DNA of 37,114 nucleotides from an uncultured Nitrospira sp. (GCA_902500805.1 CABVSA010000032.1:1-37114), one strand, 5' to 3'; numbered from the stretch's first letter, positions 15,901-23,761 are shown. The notes: a model not told the origin generated them from the letters alone. Translations and numbers: made by a program.

Positions 15901-18747
15901 CATGGCATCTCAGGCGATCTGCCCATCGTATTGACCTGCATCGACAAGGCGGATGATGTCGACATCGTCCGGCAATTGCTCCGAGCGCATGAATACTGGC
16001 GCATGAGGCAATTATCAACCGATGTGATCATCCTGAATGAGAAGGCCTCGTCGTATGAGCAGGGATTGCAAGGTTCGCTGGAAGGGCTTGTGCGCGGCAG
16101 CCGGCTGCGCCTCTGCCCGGATACCGGCGGGGCGCGAGGCAGTATTTATCTTCTGCGGACTGACCTGCTCTCAGGGCAGGATCGGTTGTTGCTGCAGCAG
16201 GTCGCTCGTGTCGTCTTGCTCGGCCGGCGTGGCACGTTGGTGGAGCAGGTGACTCGCTTACAGCGCAGGCATCATGTGGCGCCATTGAATCTGCTAATGC
16301 GGCGTGCCGTCAGACGGCTGGATGTGCCGTTGCCTGAGCGAGAGCTCGAATTCTTCAACGGCTTGGGCGGCTTCGCAGACGGTGGGCGTGAATATGTCAC
16401 GATTCTCGGCGAAGGACTTCGGACGCCACGACCCTGGATCAACGTCATCGCGAACCCGTCGTTCGGGTTTCTCGTGTCCGAGTCTGGATCCGGGTTTACC
16501 TGGTCGCTGAACAGCCACGAGAATCAGCTGACGCCATGGTCAAACGATCCGGTGACCGATCCGTCGGGTGAGATGCTCTATATCCGCGATGACGATTCCG
16601 GAGAGATCTGGAGTCCAACGGCGCTGCCGATTCGCGACGAGCTGGCACCCTATATGGCTTGTCATGGACAGGGCTATAGCCGCTTTCATCATGGTTCACA
16701 CGGTGTCCTGGCCGAATTGCTGCAATTTGTGCCGCTTGACGATCCGATCAAGATCTCGCGATTGAGGCTGCAAAATATGTCCGGTCGCCCTCGTCGTCTT
16801 ACAATCACGGCCTATGTGGAGTGGGTGCTCGGGAGTTCCCGCAGTGCGTCCGCACCGTACATTCTCACGGAGAGCGATCCGGTGACCGGAGCGCTGTGTG
16901 CGCGCAGTCTGTTGGGCGGCGAGTTCGCTGGGCGCATCGCATTTACCGATCTTGCCGGAACACAGACCTCGTGGACCGGTGATCGCACGGAATTTCTCGG
17001 CCGTAATGGAACCGTCGAGCGCCCTCTGGCGCTGGAAACGGGAGATGCCTTATCCGGGAAGGTCGGAGCGGGTCTTGACCCTTGTGGAGCCCTTCAACGG
17101 TCGATCGAGTTGGAGGCCGGCGAACGTGCTGACATCATCTGGCTCCTTGGACAGACAGCGGAGAGAACGCAAGCTCGTCTGTTACTGAATCGCTATCGGG
17201 GGGCAGACGTGGACGCGCTTTTGGGTGAGGTGACCCGCCGGTGGGACGACCTGTTGGGTGTTGTCCAGGTTCAGACGCCGGAGCACACCATGGATATCCT
17301 GTTGAATCGCTGGGTGCTCTATCAGACGCTGGTGTGCCGTGTGTGGGCACGTGCGGCGTTCTATCAGTTGAGTGGGGCCTATGGGTTTCGCGATCAACTT
17401 CAAGATGTCATGGCCCTGAGTGTGGCCGCGCGCGATGTCACGCGTGAGCATCTGCTTCGGGCTGCTGCACGGCAGTTCGCCGAAGGGGACGTGCAACATT
17501 GGTGGCATCCTCCATCCGGACGCGGGGTGCGGACCCGCATTTCCGACGATCTGCTCTGGTTGCCGTATGCGGTGATCCAGTTTCTGGAAGTGACGGGCGA
17601 CATGAGCGTGCTAGACGAAATGGTGCCCTTTCTGGAGGGCCCGGTGTTAGGCGAAGGACAACAGGAATCCTATTTTGAACCACATGTATCCCAGACGCAT
17701 GCCACTCTCTTTGAACACTGCGCGCGTGCGTTGGACCGGAGTCTTCTCGTTGGCAGTCATGGCCTTCCGCTCATGGGTACGGGAGATTGGAATGACGGGA
17801 TGAACCGTGTGGGCCAGCAGGGCAAGGGAGAAAGTGTCTGGCTCGGTTGGTTTCTGCATACCGTGCTCTGGGAGTTCGCGAAGCTGGCGGCTCAGCGCGG
17901 TGCGCGCGCTCGTGCCGAAACCTGGCGGCTCCATGTGAGTGCGTTGAAGGCTGCGATTGAGCGGCACGGGTGGGACGGAGAATGGTACCGCCGCGGGTAC
18001 TTTGATGATGGGTCGCCGCTCGGTTCCGCTGCGGATCAAGAATGCCGCATTGATTCAATTGCTCAGTCCTGGGGAGTGATCAGCGGCGCGGCTGATCCGG
18101 ATCGTGGCGCACGTGCCATGGCCGCGGTGGAGCGGCATCTCGTCAACCGGCGCGATGGACTTATCCGTCTGCTGACACCACCCTTCGATCAGATGCCGAG
18201 GGATCCTGGCTACATCAAAGGCTATGTCCCTGGCGTACGAGAAAACGGTGGTCAATATACCCACGCGGCGGTTTGGAGCGTACTGGCTTTCGCGGCGTTG
18301 GGTGAGGGGGACAAGGCCGGTGAGTTGTTCCGTATGTTGAATCCTGTTCATCGGATCTCATCGCGAGCGAGCGTCCAGCGCTACAAAGTGGAGCCCTACG
18401 TCATTGCCGGCGACGTCTATGCCGAGCCGCCGCATGTTGGACGTGGGGGATGGACCTGGTACAGCGGCGCGGCTGGTTGGCTCTACCGGGCCGGTCTGGA
18501 ATGGATGCTCGGTTTCCGCTTGCGTGGGGCCACGCTCTCCATTGATCCTTGTATTCCGCGCCACTGGCCGAGGTACTCCATGCGTTTCAGGTATCATGCC
18601 GCAATCTATGACATTACGGTGGACAATCCAGGCCATGTGAGTCGCGGTGTGACGCTGACGGAGCTGGATGGCACTGCGTTGCCTGCCAATACGAATATCC
18701 CGCTCGTTGTGGACGGCCAGCACCATATTCGCATCCTGCTCGGATGA
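9946..18747 (+). CDS. ndvB: Cyclic beta-1,2-glucan synthase (GT84-GH94), NdvB/ChvB/Cgs type
   Basis: About 2,933 residues, close to Brucella Cgs and Agrobacterium ChvB in size. These inner-membrane enzymes make, cyclise and trim beta-1,2-glucans from UDP-glucose for export to the periplasm. Helical N-terminus, then membrane segments at about residues 410-460. The GT84 domain carries L-D-T-D-T-R-L-P near 629 (donor and metal site) and Q-H-R-W-A-R-G-D-W near 776 (the Q-x-x-R-W-type acceptor motif). More membrane segments lie at about 825-865 and 950-990. A glycoamylase-like domain ends with M-S-H-H-Q-G-M-T near 1575. Two glucan-binding/phosphorylase-type regions follow (from about 1658 and 2136), and the GH94 G-T-G-D-W-N-D-G-M motif lies near 2611, where the general acid sits. 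The start is uncertain (ATG 9946 or 9955, TTG 9931); none has a good ribosome site. Confidence 0.93.
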   Translation: MGVMCSPFLTRVEPEEPIRAELFGVERLEQHAASLAVAQVVTDHARVGRLLTPRVLENRRVLVESYQAIARTIRDEHAITPAAEWFVDNFHIVDEQLREIIDDLPPGYYRQLPKLASGHLKNYPRVFGVAWAFVAHTDSRFDPDMLRRFVMAYQRVQPLTIGELWAVAISLRVVLVENLRRLIERVVQSRADRLEADELADSLLGTGVLTSEPPAAVLRHFERRSLAAAFAVQLIQRLRDLDPKVRPVLRWLDERLAGQGTTADDMVHAEHQQQAATSVTVRNIMMSMRLTSAFDWADFFESVSSVDKMLRGDSRYAEMDFATRDTYRHAIEDLSRGTGLSELDVTAQVVDRARRAGVELQAGEQPERDRHTDPGYYLISRGRPAFERELGYRVPWKGRIVRWCVRAPTVGYLGSLAVLTTIVLAVPLWHAVATGVTVAGLACLGLFALVPASDLAMALLNRTLMAILGPRSLPRMALRNGIPKEFRTIVVVPTLLSSRQDIDELVERLEVHYLANADDELRFALLSDWRDASSESIPSDAELLAAAGEGIAHLNKRYGPAAGTGLRFVLLHRRRVWNESQQVWMGWERKRGKLHELNQWLRGSTSTTFMSVGGRLPEVIPSVRFVITLDTDTRLPRGAAHRLIGTMAHALNRPQFDPSAGRVLEGYGIVQPRITSSFPGSGEGSYFQQTFSGPSGIDPYASAVSDVYQDLFREGSYTGKGIYEIDAFEAALAGKVPDNAMLSHDLFEGLFARAALATDIELFEAFPAHYEAAAARQHRWARGDWQLLPWLFGRGHTGSEPHRAVVIPAIGRWKILDNLRRSLSAPAALLTLSVGWILPEQSAWVWSGFILTTIAIPSLLAFVLGLYPRRSGIALRTHFRGAGTDLTLAMRQIALTVTFLVHQAWLMTDAIVRTLSRLVFTHKRMLEWVTAAQAEDAYTCNLRGMYRRMAGGVALAVAAAGGVVVFGGHESWAAAAPFVLLWISAPAVARWVSLPPRFMGAQPISPADARTLRLIARRTWRFFEAFVSPEDHALPPDNFQEDPKPVVAHRTSPTNMGLYLLSTLVARDVGWLGTLDATERLEATLATMNRLELFRGHFYNWYDTCTLHPLDPKYVSSVDSGNLAGHLLVVGNGCRKLIEQASINGDVLAGIDDAIQLLRDALEEIPDQRQTHTVTRKQLSQAVDMLAMAILSRPVDATGWTAKFGRLTTLSHTVSDMAQALGQERGDEPDGELRAWADAVRACVESHFRDAELLLPWVRFSAKDLAAMFDHPSGPSPEWAVTEPFFHPIPTLETAPTRFADALRVLDRLREQLLGRPSQDRATLARITLLADAIRQSLADITALARRLAAIAQNAEHMVHAMDFTFLFDPTRKLLSIGYRVPENSLDPSCYDLLASEARLASFIAIAKGDVPSSHWFHLGRALTPVGDGSALVSWSGSIFEYLMPALVMRFPAGSLLSRTYELIVRRQIQYGRERGVPWGVSESAYNTRDLDLTYQYSSFGVPGLGLKRGLSEDVVIAPYATALAAMINPTEATQSFGRLAEAGGRGTYGFYEALDYTGTRVPEGKDVAIVRAYMSHHQGMTLVAIANVLNNGLMRDRFHAEPIIRATELLLQERTPRDVPVTRPRAEEVAAAAHVRDLIPPVMRRFTSPHEATPRTHLLSNGQYAVMLTTAGSGYSRWRDIAVTRWREDATRDCWGSYIFLRDIQTGSVWSAGYQPSGVDADDYEVSFTEERAEIIRRDGDWNTTLDVVVSSEDDAEVRRISVTNMGTSTCELQVTSYAELSLAPQAADVAHPAFGNLFVQTEFVPEVGALLATRRRRSDEEAAVWVVQVVVVEGDTVGPLQYETDRARFLGRGHHIRTAVSMGGGRPLSNTVGSVLDPVMSLRRTVRVSPGGTVRVVFSTIVGPTRNHVLELADKYSDPRVFERALSLAWTQARVQLHHLGIENDEAQLFQQLANAVLYADASLRPSSDTLSQRTVDRAALWAHGISGDLPIVLTCIDKADDVDIVRQLLRAHEYWRMRQLSTDVIILNEKASSYEQGLQGSLEGLVRGSRLRLCPDTGGARGSIYLLRTDLLSGQDRLLLQQVARVVLLGRRGTLVEQVTRLQRRHHVAPLNLLMRRAVRRLDVPLPERELEFFNGLGGFADGGREYVTILGEGLRTPRPWINVIANPSFGFLVSESGSGFTWSLNSHENQLTPWSNDPVTDPSGEMLYIRDDDSGEIWSPTALPIRDELAPYMACHGQGYSRFHHGSHGVLAELLQFVPLDDPIKISRLRLQNMSGRPRRLTITAYVEWVLGSSRSASAPYILTESDPVTGALCARSLLGGEFAGRIAFTDLAGTQTSWTGDRTEFLGRNGTVERPLALETGDALSGKVGAGLDPCGALQRSIELEAGERADIIWLLGQTAERTQARLLLNRYRGADVDALLGEVTRRWDDLLGVVQVQTPEHTMDILLNRWVLYQTLVCRVWARAAFYQLSGAYGFRDQLQDVMALSVAARDVTREHLLRAAARQFAEGDVQHWWHPPSGRGVRTRISDDLLWLPYAVIQFLEVTGDMSVLDEMVPFLEGPVLGEGQQESYFEPHVSQTHATLFEHCARALDRSLLVGSHGLPLMGTGDWNDGMNRVGQQGKGESVWLGWFLHTVLWEFAKLAAQRGARARAETWRLHVSALKAAIERHGWDGEWYRRGYFDDGSPLGSAADQECRIDSIAQSWGVISGAADPDRGARAMAAVERHLVNRRDGLIRLLTPPFDQMPRDPGYIKGYVPGVRENGGQYTHAAVWSVLAFAALGEGDKAGELFRMLNPVHRISSRASVQRYKVEPYVIAGDVYAEPPHVGRGGWTWYSGAAGWLYRAGLEWMLGFRLRGATLSIDPCIPRHWPRYSMRFRYHAAIYDITVDNPGHVSRGVTLTELDGTALPANTNIPLVVDGQHHIRILLG

Positions 18748-18809
18748 TTCAGAGGAAGGGACCGTGATTCGTCGTTGTGGCGATATTCCTCCATCCACGT
18801 TCTTTCTGA

Positions 18810-18826
18810 TGGGGTGTTTCACCCCA
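18810..18826 (+). terminator. Hairpin after the glucan synthase gene
   Basis: A perfect 7-bp stem (TGGGGTG/CACCCCA) with a TTT loop, 63 bases after the stop codon. No T-run follows, so termination is plausible but not certain. Confidence 0.35.
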
Positions 18827-18962
18827 CGTCTGACTGATCGAACTATACAAGGTTCTCTCAATCACCTGAATTCTTGATGAGTGGAGGTGGCATGGTCCTC
18901 GCTTTTGGAACGAGTGGTTAATGGATCACCATGATGCAGAGTGAAATTGAAAGGAGCGTCAG

Positions 18963-19415
18963 ATGCTGAATCAAGGAAAGATGACAAAGTGGGAATTACC
19001 GGGGGTTCCGGCCGGAGGATTGCGAACGGTGGGGCAGATCAGAGGGACCAATACCCTCCTCTTGCACGCCGGTCAAAATGGGATGCTCGTGGCGCTGGAG
19101 TTATTGTCCACTCATACTCCCGGCGCGCCGGTGGTCGATGATCGGCAGGAGTTCATCGGATTCATCAGTGAATTTGATGTCCTTCGCGCGTTGGAAGCCG
19201 GCAAGGATCTTTCTCAACTGACGGCTGAAGATATCATGATTCGTGAGCGAATCAGTGTCACGGCTGACACCACGATTGAAGAAGCCGTCAGGACGATGGA
19301 GAACGGACACCTGCACAATCTTCCCGTGAAGAAGGATGGGAGGGTTGCCTATTCCGTGACGCGGCACGATCTCCTAAGAGCCTGGATTGGTATCGGCACG
19401 GCAGGCGAAGATTGA
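18963..19415 (+). CDS. CBS-domain pair protein
   Basis: A 150-residue protein with two CBS domains, at about residues 25-80 and 85-145. The first has T-P-G-A-P-V-V-D-D-x-x-E-F-I-G-F-I-S-E-F-D-V-L; the second has I-M-I-R-E-R-I-S-V-T-A-D-T-T-I-E-E-A-V with N-L-P-V-K-K-D-G-R-V. Such stand-alone pairs sense adenine nucleotides (AMP, ATP, SAM) in known families; the ligand here is unknown. AAAGGAGCG lies upstream of ATG 18963. It stands alone between two gaps. Confidence 0.85.
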   Translation: MLNQGKMTKWELPGVPAGGLRTVGQIRGTNTLLLHAGQNGMLVALELLSTHTPGAPVVDDRQEFIGFISEFDVLRALEAGKDLSQLTAEDIMIRERISVTADTTIEEAVRTMENGHLHNLPVKKDGRVAYSVTRHDLLRAWIGIGTAGED

Positions 19416-19759
19416 CACGCAGCACTCCCGCTGGGAGGGGGTTCCACCCGAAACCGGTGTGTACTCAGTCTTAGCGTAGGGTCTGGTAGAGCGTGGCCGT
19501 ATTCGGGGCGATGACGGAAAGGATCGTTCGTAGGCACAGGGAAACGGGCGGTTCTGGCGAGCTGAGCAATTCTGACCAGACCGCGAGTTGCGTCTAGGTT
19601 AGACTCAATCCACTTCTCATGCGAACGTCCGTTGGTACCTGCCTGTCAGAGCGCAGGGAGGTGCTGCCGATCAGTATGACTCTCTTCAGGATTGGTCTTT
19701 GACAGTGCCAGTCCCTGATCGCAGGGCGACTGCTCACCATTCGAAAGAAGGAACCCCCT
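19416..19759. other. Intergenic region with a small hairpin
   Basis: No supported gene. A 5-bp hairpin (CTCCC/GGGAG, 19425-19437) just after the CBS gene may aid termination, but it lacks a T-run. The end of the region supplies a GAAGGAA ribosome site for the next gene. Confidence 0.3.
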
Positions 19760-20674
19760 ATGACCACATTCTTACGAACAGCGATTGTGCGATACTTCCT
19801 GGCCGTGACCTGTCTCGTTGCTGTCACGGCGATCCAGGTGATTGCCGATGACCAGGTTTGGACGACGAAAATAAACGGCGTCATCTCCCAGATGCGGTCC
19901 GGTCTCATTATGGTCACCACGTCCTGGGGCACCATGAGCATCCAGTCTGATGCGTTGACCGAGGCCAAGGTCGGCGATGCGATTACCGTTTGGGTGAATG
20001 AAAATAATGTGGTCATCGATGCCTACCCCAAAGGATCGGCACGGCCCCATCACCGATGGGTGAGAGGCAATCTGACCTACACCTCCGGGACTCAGGAAGC
20101 GATCACCCTCTGGACTCCGGAGGGGAAGCAGGACTTCATCGTGAAACGGAATCGATCGAAGTTCGGGAGCTATACCGAAGGGAGCCCGATCACTGTGCAG
20201 TTGAACGAGAAGGGTGAGGTTATCGATGTACATCGCCAGTTAGAACTGGAACTTGCCATTGCCCCGTTGCCTCATATCGAGCCTGGTTTCCGGATCAAGC
20301 TGGAGGGCGTCGTGGCGGACATCAAGTCCGGGCTGGTCTTCGTGCAGACACCCGTGGGGCACTACAGTCTGACGACCAAGACAGCTCCGCATGACGTCAC
20401 GGTCGGTGACAAACTGGTGCTGTGGGTCAGCAGCGATAATGTTGCAGTCGACCATCATGCGAAAGGGAAAGAGGGCGTGCATCGCCTCATCACCGGCAAG
20501 CTGACCTCTGTTTCGAGGGATTTGCAAGAGCTCACGCTCATGACGCCGGAAGGGGCGCGGACATTTGCGGTGCAACACGGAGACAGCAAACTCTCTGGGA
20601 TGAAGGAAGGGACGTCGATCACAGTCGAACTGAACGAAGCGGGTCATGTGATCGAGATCCGGAAGGCCGGATAA
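19760..20674 (+). CDS. Exported protein built from a tandem duplication
   Basis: A 304-residue protein. An N-terminal signal peptide (hydrophobic to about residue 27, A-I-Q-V-I-A-D-D) precedes two copies of a unit of about 120 residues (about 38-160 and 184-302). Each unit starts with G-V-I/V-x-x-x-x-S-G-L and contains V-G-D-x-I/L-x-x-W-V and D-N/N-N-V-x-V-D elements, then T-P-E-G and a closing I-T-V-x-L-N-E-x-G-x-V-I-x-I/V. Both are beta-rich. The function is unknown; it may be a periplasmic binding or structural protein. GAAGGAA precedes the ATG. Confidence 0.75.
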   Translation: MTTFLRTAIVRYFLAVTCLVAVTAIQVIADDQVWTTKINGVISQMRSGLIMVTTSWGTMSIQSDALTEAKVGDAITVWVNENNVVIDAYPKGSARPHHRWVRGNLTYTSGTQEAITLWTPEGKQDFIVKRNRSKFGSYTEGSPITVQLNEKGEVIDVHRQLELELAIAPLPHIEPGFRIKLEGVVADIKSGLVFVQTPVGHYSLTTKTAPHDVTVGDKLVLWVSSDNVAVDHHAKGKEGVHRLITGKLTSVSRDLQELTLMTPEGARTFAVQHGDSKLSGMKEGTSITVELNEAGHVIEIRKAG

Positions 20675-20804
20675 AAAGGGGCGGGTCGATAGAACCTACG
20701 GCATGGTCAAACTGATCATGGGGGGCATCTATTCTCTACCAAGCAGCCGGCCCGTTCCGGAAGATCACAGGTGTTCATCCGCGCGCGCTGCACGAGACGA
20801 CATC

Positions 20805-21500
20805 ATGCCAATGACCCCGCATATCGAGAGGCATTTTACCGCAACGGCAACCATTCGCGATATCGTGATCGGCATGGCCGACGGATTGACGGTCCCGTTT
20901 GCACTGGCGGCAGGCCTTTCCGGTGTCGTTGCGTCATCCGGAATTGTCGTGACTGCTGGTCTGGCTGAGATTGCTGCAGGTTCAATCGCGATGGGGCTTG
21001 GCGGATATCTCGCCGCCAGGACCGATGCGGACCATTATGACTCGGAGCGAAGGCGAGAACGACAGGAGGTTGAGCAACATCCCCGTAGAGAAGAGGACGA
21101 AGTGGCCGGCATTTTTGGCCGCTATGGACTCAGTCATGAGCATCTTGTCCCTTTGCTCGCAACGATGCGGGCTAGCCCGGATCGTTGGGTGGATTTTATG
21201 ATGCGATTTGAATTGGGGCTTGATGTGCCGGATCCCAAGCGCGCCGGCGTGAGTGCGATGACCATTGCAGGTTCCTACATCATCGGGGGTCTCATCCCGC
21301 TCCTCCCGTACATCTTTCTGGACAATATCGTCACGGCTCTCTGGGGGTCGATTGCCATAACCCCCGTGGCCTTGTTCATCTTTGGATATGTGAAAAGTAG
21401 ATTCACGGGCATTTCGCCGTTGCGTGGAGCGCTTCAAACCGTGCTCGTCGGAGGATTGGCGGCGGCCGCTGCCTTTGGTATTGCGCGACTGATCGGGTGA
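20805..21500 (+). CDS. VIT1/CCC1-family divalent metal transporter
   Basis: About 231 residues. The first segment (D-I-V-I-G-M-A-D-G-L-T-V-P-F-A-L-A-A-G-L-S-G) is the VIT1 pore motif. It is followed by A-E-I-A-A-G-S-I-A-M-G-L-G-G-Y-L-A-A-R-T and a Glu/Arg-rich cytoplasmic metal-binding region (E-R-R-R-E-R-Q-E-V-E). Three more hydrophobic segments follow, making about five in all, as in the family. VIT proteins export or sequester Fe2+/Mn2+. ATG 20805 gives a family-like length; the frame opens at 20703, whose extra 34 residues look non-native. Neither start has a strong ribosome site. Confidence 0.83.
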   Translation: MPMTPHIERHFTATATIRDIVIGMADGLTVPFALAAGLSGVVASSGIVVTAGLAEIAAGSIAMGLGGYLAARTDADHYDSERRRERQEVEQHPRREEDEVAGIFGRYGLSHEHLVPLLATMRASPDRWVDFMMRFELGLDVPDPKRAGVSAMTIAGSYIIGGLIPLLPYIFLDNIVTALWGSIAITPVALFIFGYVKSRFTGISPLRGALQTVLVGGLAAAAAFGIARLIG

Positions 21501-21952
21501 ACCCTCGCTTCAGACTGTTGCAGCGTGGCATGAAATGGGAGCGAGCAACAGCTCATTTGCCCCGCAGTGCCACGATCCGGAATCACCGTGCCGTGAAGAA
21601 GGCGAAGAGTTGCACGAGGTCAGGAGATGTGGGCGGTCACTGTTCACAGCCGAAGGCCAGACCCAGACGCAAGTGAAGCCTTCCTCTCCCCGAGGCTGTA
21701 GCATTAGGGGACAAAACTTTTAGCTCTCCCTGCCCCCCAATGCCACGCTCTCAATAGAGAGTGCCCTGTAGCTAGGTTGGACTATTCCCTTGCTACTCGT
21801 CATTTCCACAGAGTTGAGCCTGTTGCGGAGTGGCATGCCACGTGCAAGTTCACCATGTAGAGGACGATGAGGGGTTGGAGAGAGATGAGTCGGGAGAGAC
21901 CTCCAGCCGGAATTACCCAAGATCTCTCATGCGAGAGAGCGAAGGAGCTTGT
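21501..21952. other. Intergenic region
   Basis: About 450 bases without a supported gene. A small hairpin (CTCTC/GAGAG, 21748-21761) is present. The end supplies GAAGGAGC, the ribosome site of the BCAM0308-like gene. Longer frames here lack ribosome sites. Confidence 0.3.
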
Positions 21953-22450
21953 ATGTCGACGTCGCATCTTCCCCGAGACAAGAAAGATCGATCGGTTCGA
22001 CCACGAAAGCACGACCCCTACAAAGCCAAGGGCAAACTTCAGGGGCCGTCGGTGTGTCGTGAGTGCCAGGCGGTGTACTACAAGGGGCGGTGGATGTGGG
22101 GCCCTGTGCCGTCGGACAGTCAGGAGGTGGTATGTCCTGCCTGCGAACGGATTCGGGACCACGCGCCGAGCGGGGTGCTGCTGCTGACCGGTGAGATCGT
22201 CGTCAGGCATCGAGATCAGGTGCTCGGGCTTGCACGGAATGAAGAGACTCGCCTGAAGGCCGAACATCCGTTGGCTCGCATTATCAAGATCGAGGACCAA
22301 ACCGAAGCGCCCCGAGGGGTGGTCATCACCACAACCGATCCCCATCTAGCGCGGCATATCGGCGAGGCGTTGCATCACGCGTATCGTGGCACATTGACCT
22401 GCCGGTATGAGGAGAATGAGGACCTGCTCCGGGCTAACTGGGAGAGCTAA
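21953..22450 (+). CDS. BCAM0308-family protein
   Basis: A 165-residue protein. A basic N-terminus leads to D-x-Y-x-A-K-G-K-L-x-x-P-x-V-C-R-E-C-x-A-V-Y-Y-K-G-R-W-x-W and a second C-P-A-C, forming a zinc ribbon. Then a conserved region with A-E-H-P-L-x-R-I-I-x-I-E-D-Q and T-T-T-D-x-H-L-A-R-x-I-G-E-A-L-H-H-A-Y-x-G follows, the family's signature. The role is unknown; a nucleic-acid or ribosome-linked role is inferred from the zinc ribbon and basic residues. GAAGGAGC is 4 bases before ATG 21953; longer upstream starts lack this site. Confidence 0.8.
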   Translation: MSTSHLPRDKKDRSVRPRKHDPYKAKGKLQGPSVCRECQAVYYKGRWMWGPVPSDSQEVVCPACERIRDHAPSGVLLLTGEIVVRHRDQVLGLARNEETRLKAEHPLARIIKIEDQTEAPRGVVITTTDPHLARHIGEALHHAYRGTLTCRYEENEDLLRANWES

Positions 22451-22564
22451 GTGCATGGGCACGAGCCAGAGTTCCTACCGATCGGTTGAGGTAGAGGAGA
22501 CTGTGCCTGGTCTTCTTTTTAGTCTATGTGAGCATATGATGTGGAGTGTATGAAGGAGAATCCT

Positions 22565-22741
22565 ATGCAGCTGACACTGACAGTCGAGGAGCAAGAGGTA
22601 TTGTCAGGGGCGATCAAAAGTGCCATCTCGGACGTCGGGACTGAGGTTGGTCACACGGACAACCAGGCCATGCGACAAGGCTTGCAAAAGAACAAGAAAG
22701 TCCTGTTGGCGATTCTTGACCGGCTCAAAGGCACCGCCTGA
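22565..22741 (+). CDS. Hypothetical 58-residue protein
   Basis: A 58-residue helical protein (M-Q-L-T-L-T-V-E-E-Q-E-V-L, then a Lys-rich helix). GAAGGAGAA before ATG 22565 supports the start. A decayed second copy lies at about 34640-34766: its C-terminal part matches (Q-x-M-x-Q-x-L-Q-K-x-K-x-L-L-x-I-L-x-R) and the nucleotides align through the TGA stop. No family is recognised. Confidence 0.6.
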   Translation: MQLTLTVEEQEVLSGAIKSAISDVGTEVGHTDNQAMRQGLQKNKKVLLAILDRLKGTA

Positions 22742-22938
22742 GGGTTTCTTGCCTCTGGATGCGAAGGTACCGGACTTCACGAAGGATGCTGCGGACATAG
22801 CAAAGGCCTGTCTCGATCAGACGGGCCGTGGCGGAGGTTGTAACCCGCTGCTTCATAAAGTCGTGGATCTGGGTGAATGAGATCAAGCAATCGACGGAAG
22901 AAATTGGCATGTCAGCCTCACACGATCGGAGCTAAATC

Positions 22939-23103
22939 ATGACATCCGAAGAGCAAATCGCGAAGATGAAGAGAGCGATCAATCAAGCTATCAAGGTGAT
23001 GGGGGATCGATTTGGTTCCACGGAGACAGATGTTGCCAAGGCTATCGAAGAACTAAAGATATCGATGCAGGCCAATGACACCACGGCTACGCCACTTCCC
23101 TGA
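22939..23103 (+). CDS. Small soluble protein, paralogue of 2194-2397
   Basis: A 54-residue frame (M-T-S-E-E-Q-I-A-K-M-K-R-A-I) ending TGA at 23101. It strongly matches the 67-residue protein at 2194-2397 over the A-I-K-V-M-G-D-R-F-G-S-T-E block and ends earlier. Conservation between the two copies is the main evidence that this short frame is a gene. The function is unknown. Confidence 0.62.
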   Translation: MTSEEQIAKMKRAINQAIKVMGDRFGSTETDVAKAIEELKISMQANDTTATPLP

Positions 23104-23142
23104 ATGCAGCTCCATCAAGAGGGGAGAGCTGCGGCCTGAGTG

Positions 23143-23377
23143 GTGGCAGCGCTTCTTCTTGCCCTGAAGTCGGGGAAGAGATTCGTCGGGCCCTGAAGGG
23201 AGATGCCAGGCGGATGGCGGAGGATTCCTAGAGAAGACGAAGTAGGCGAGAGCCGCCCTTGATGAGCTTATCGAACATGGCAAGCATTTCGTGGCTGAGA
23301 AACGCGCAGATGTTGAAGCTGCGCTCACGGCAGGGAAAGAAGTCATGAAAGAGAAGATGGACAAATGTTGTAGCTGA
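23143..23377 (+). pseudogene. Degenerate YtxH-family gene
   Basis: Joining three frame pieces gives a YtxH-like protein: V-A-A-L-L-L-A-L-K-S-G-K (23143-), then E-E-I-R-R-A-L-K-G-D-A-R-R-M-A-E-D-S after a frameshift near 23175, then L-E-K-T-K, TAG at 23243-23245, and A-R-A-A-L-D-E-L-I-E-H-G-K-H-F-V after another shift near 23228. It ends K-E-K-M-D-K-C-C-S with TGA at 23375-23377. An Ala/Leu-rich segment before S-G-K-E and an amphipathic helical tail are YtxH features. No start codon is evident. Two frameshifts and a stop show it is dead. Confidence 0.7.
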
Positions 23378-23404
23378 CCGGCCATCGTGAGGAAGGGTAG
23401 AACA

Positions 23405-23761
23405 ATGCTACGAGTCGACAATATTCGAAAGAAGCTGATCACGCAACGGCGTGAGTTGTTTCGGGAAGTGGCCAAGACGGAAGAAGATCTGCGCTGGCTC
23501 CAAAGCGATATCGAAAGTGAAGTGGAGGAGCGGGGGCAGGACGAGACCATGGTTCGGCTGCTCGATCGTCTGGATGGGCGAGCGAAGGCCGAGATCGAGG
23601 CGATCGATCGAGCGCTCTTTAAGCTGGGGTCTGAACAGTACGGTCGCTGTGAGCAATGCGGAATGGCCATCCCACAGCCCAGGCTGGAGGCGGTCCCGGC
23701 GGCCGCCATGTGCATGGCTTGCGAACAGGCGGAGGAGACCCAGGCGGCGCTGAGGAAATGA
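23405..23761 (+). CDS. DksA/TraR-type zinc-finger protein
   Basis: A 118-residue protein. A long N-terminal coiled-coil region (residues about 5-75, with E-V-E-E-R-G-Q-D-E and L-D-R-L-D-G-R-A-K-A-E-I) leads to the C4 zinc finger: Y-G-R-C-E-Q-C-G-M-A-I-P, then L-E-A-V-P-A-A-A-M-C-M-A-C. This is the DksA/TraR fold. DksA binds RNA polymerase through its secondary channel, with ppGpp, to adjust transcription; TraR-like short relatives act similarly. GAGGAAGGG before ATG 23405 supports the start. The coiled-coil tip lacks a clear D-x-x-D-x-A motif, so activity is uncertain. Confidence 0.8.
   Translation: MLRVDNIRKKLITQRRELFREVAKTEEDLRWLQSDIESEVEERGQDETMVRLLDRLDGRAKAEIEAIDRALFKLGSEQYGRCEQCGMAIPQPRLEAVPAAAMCMACEQAEETQAALRK

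Noticed and set aside
15152..16018. 288-codon open frame on the minus strand
   Set aside because: It lies antisense to the strongly supported glucan synthase gene, has no ribosome site and reads as low-complexity Arg/Pro-rich protein typical of shadow frames.
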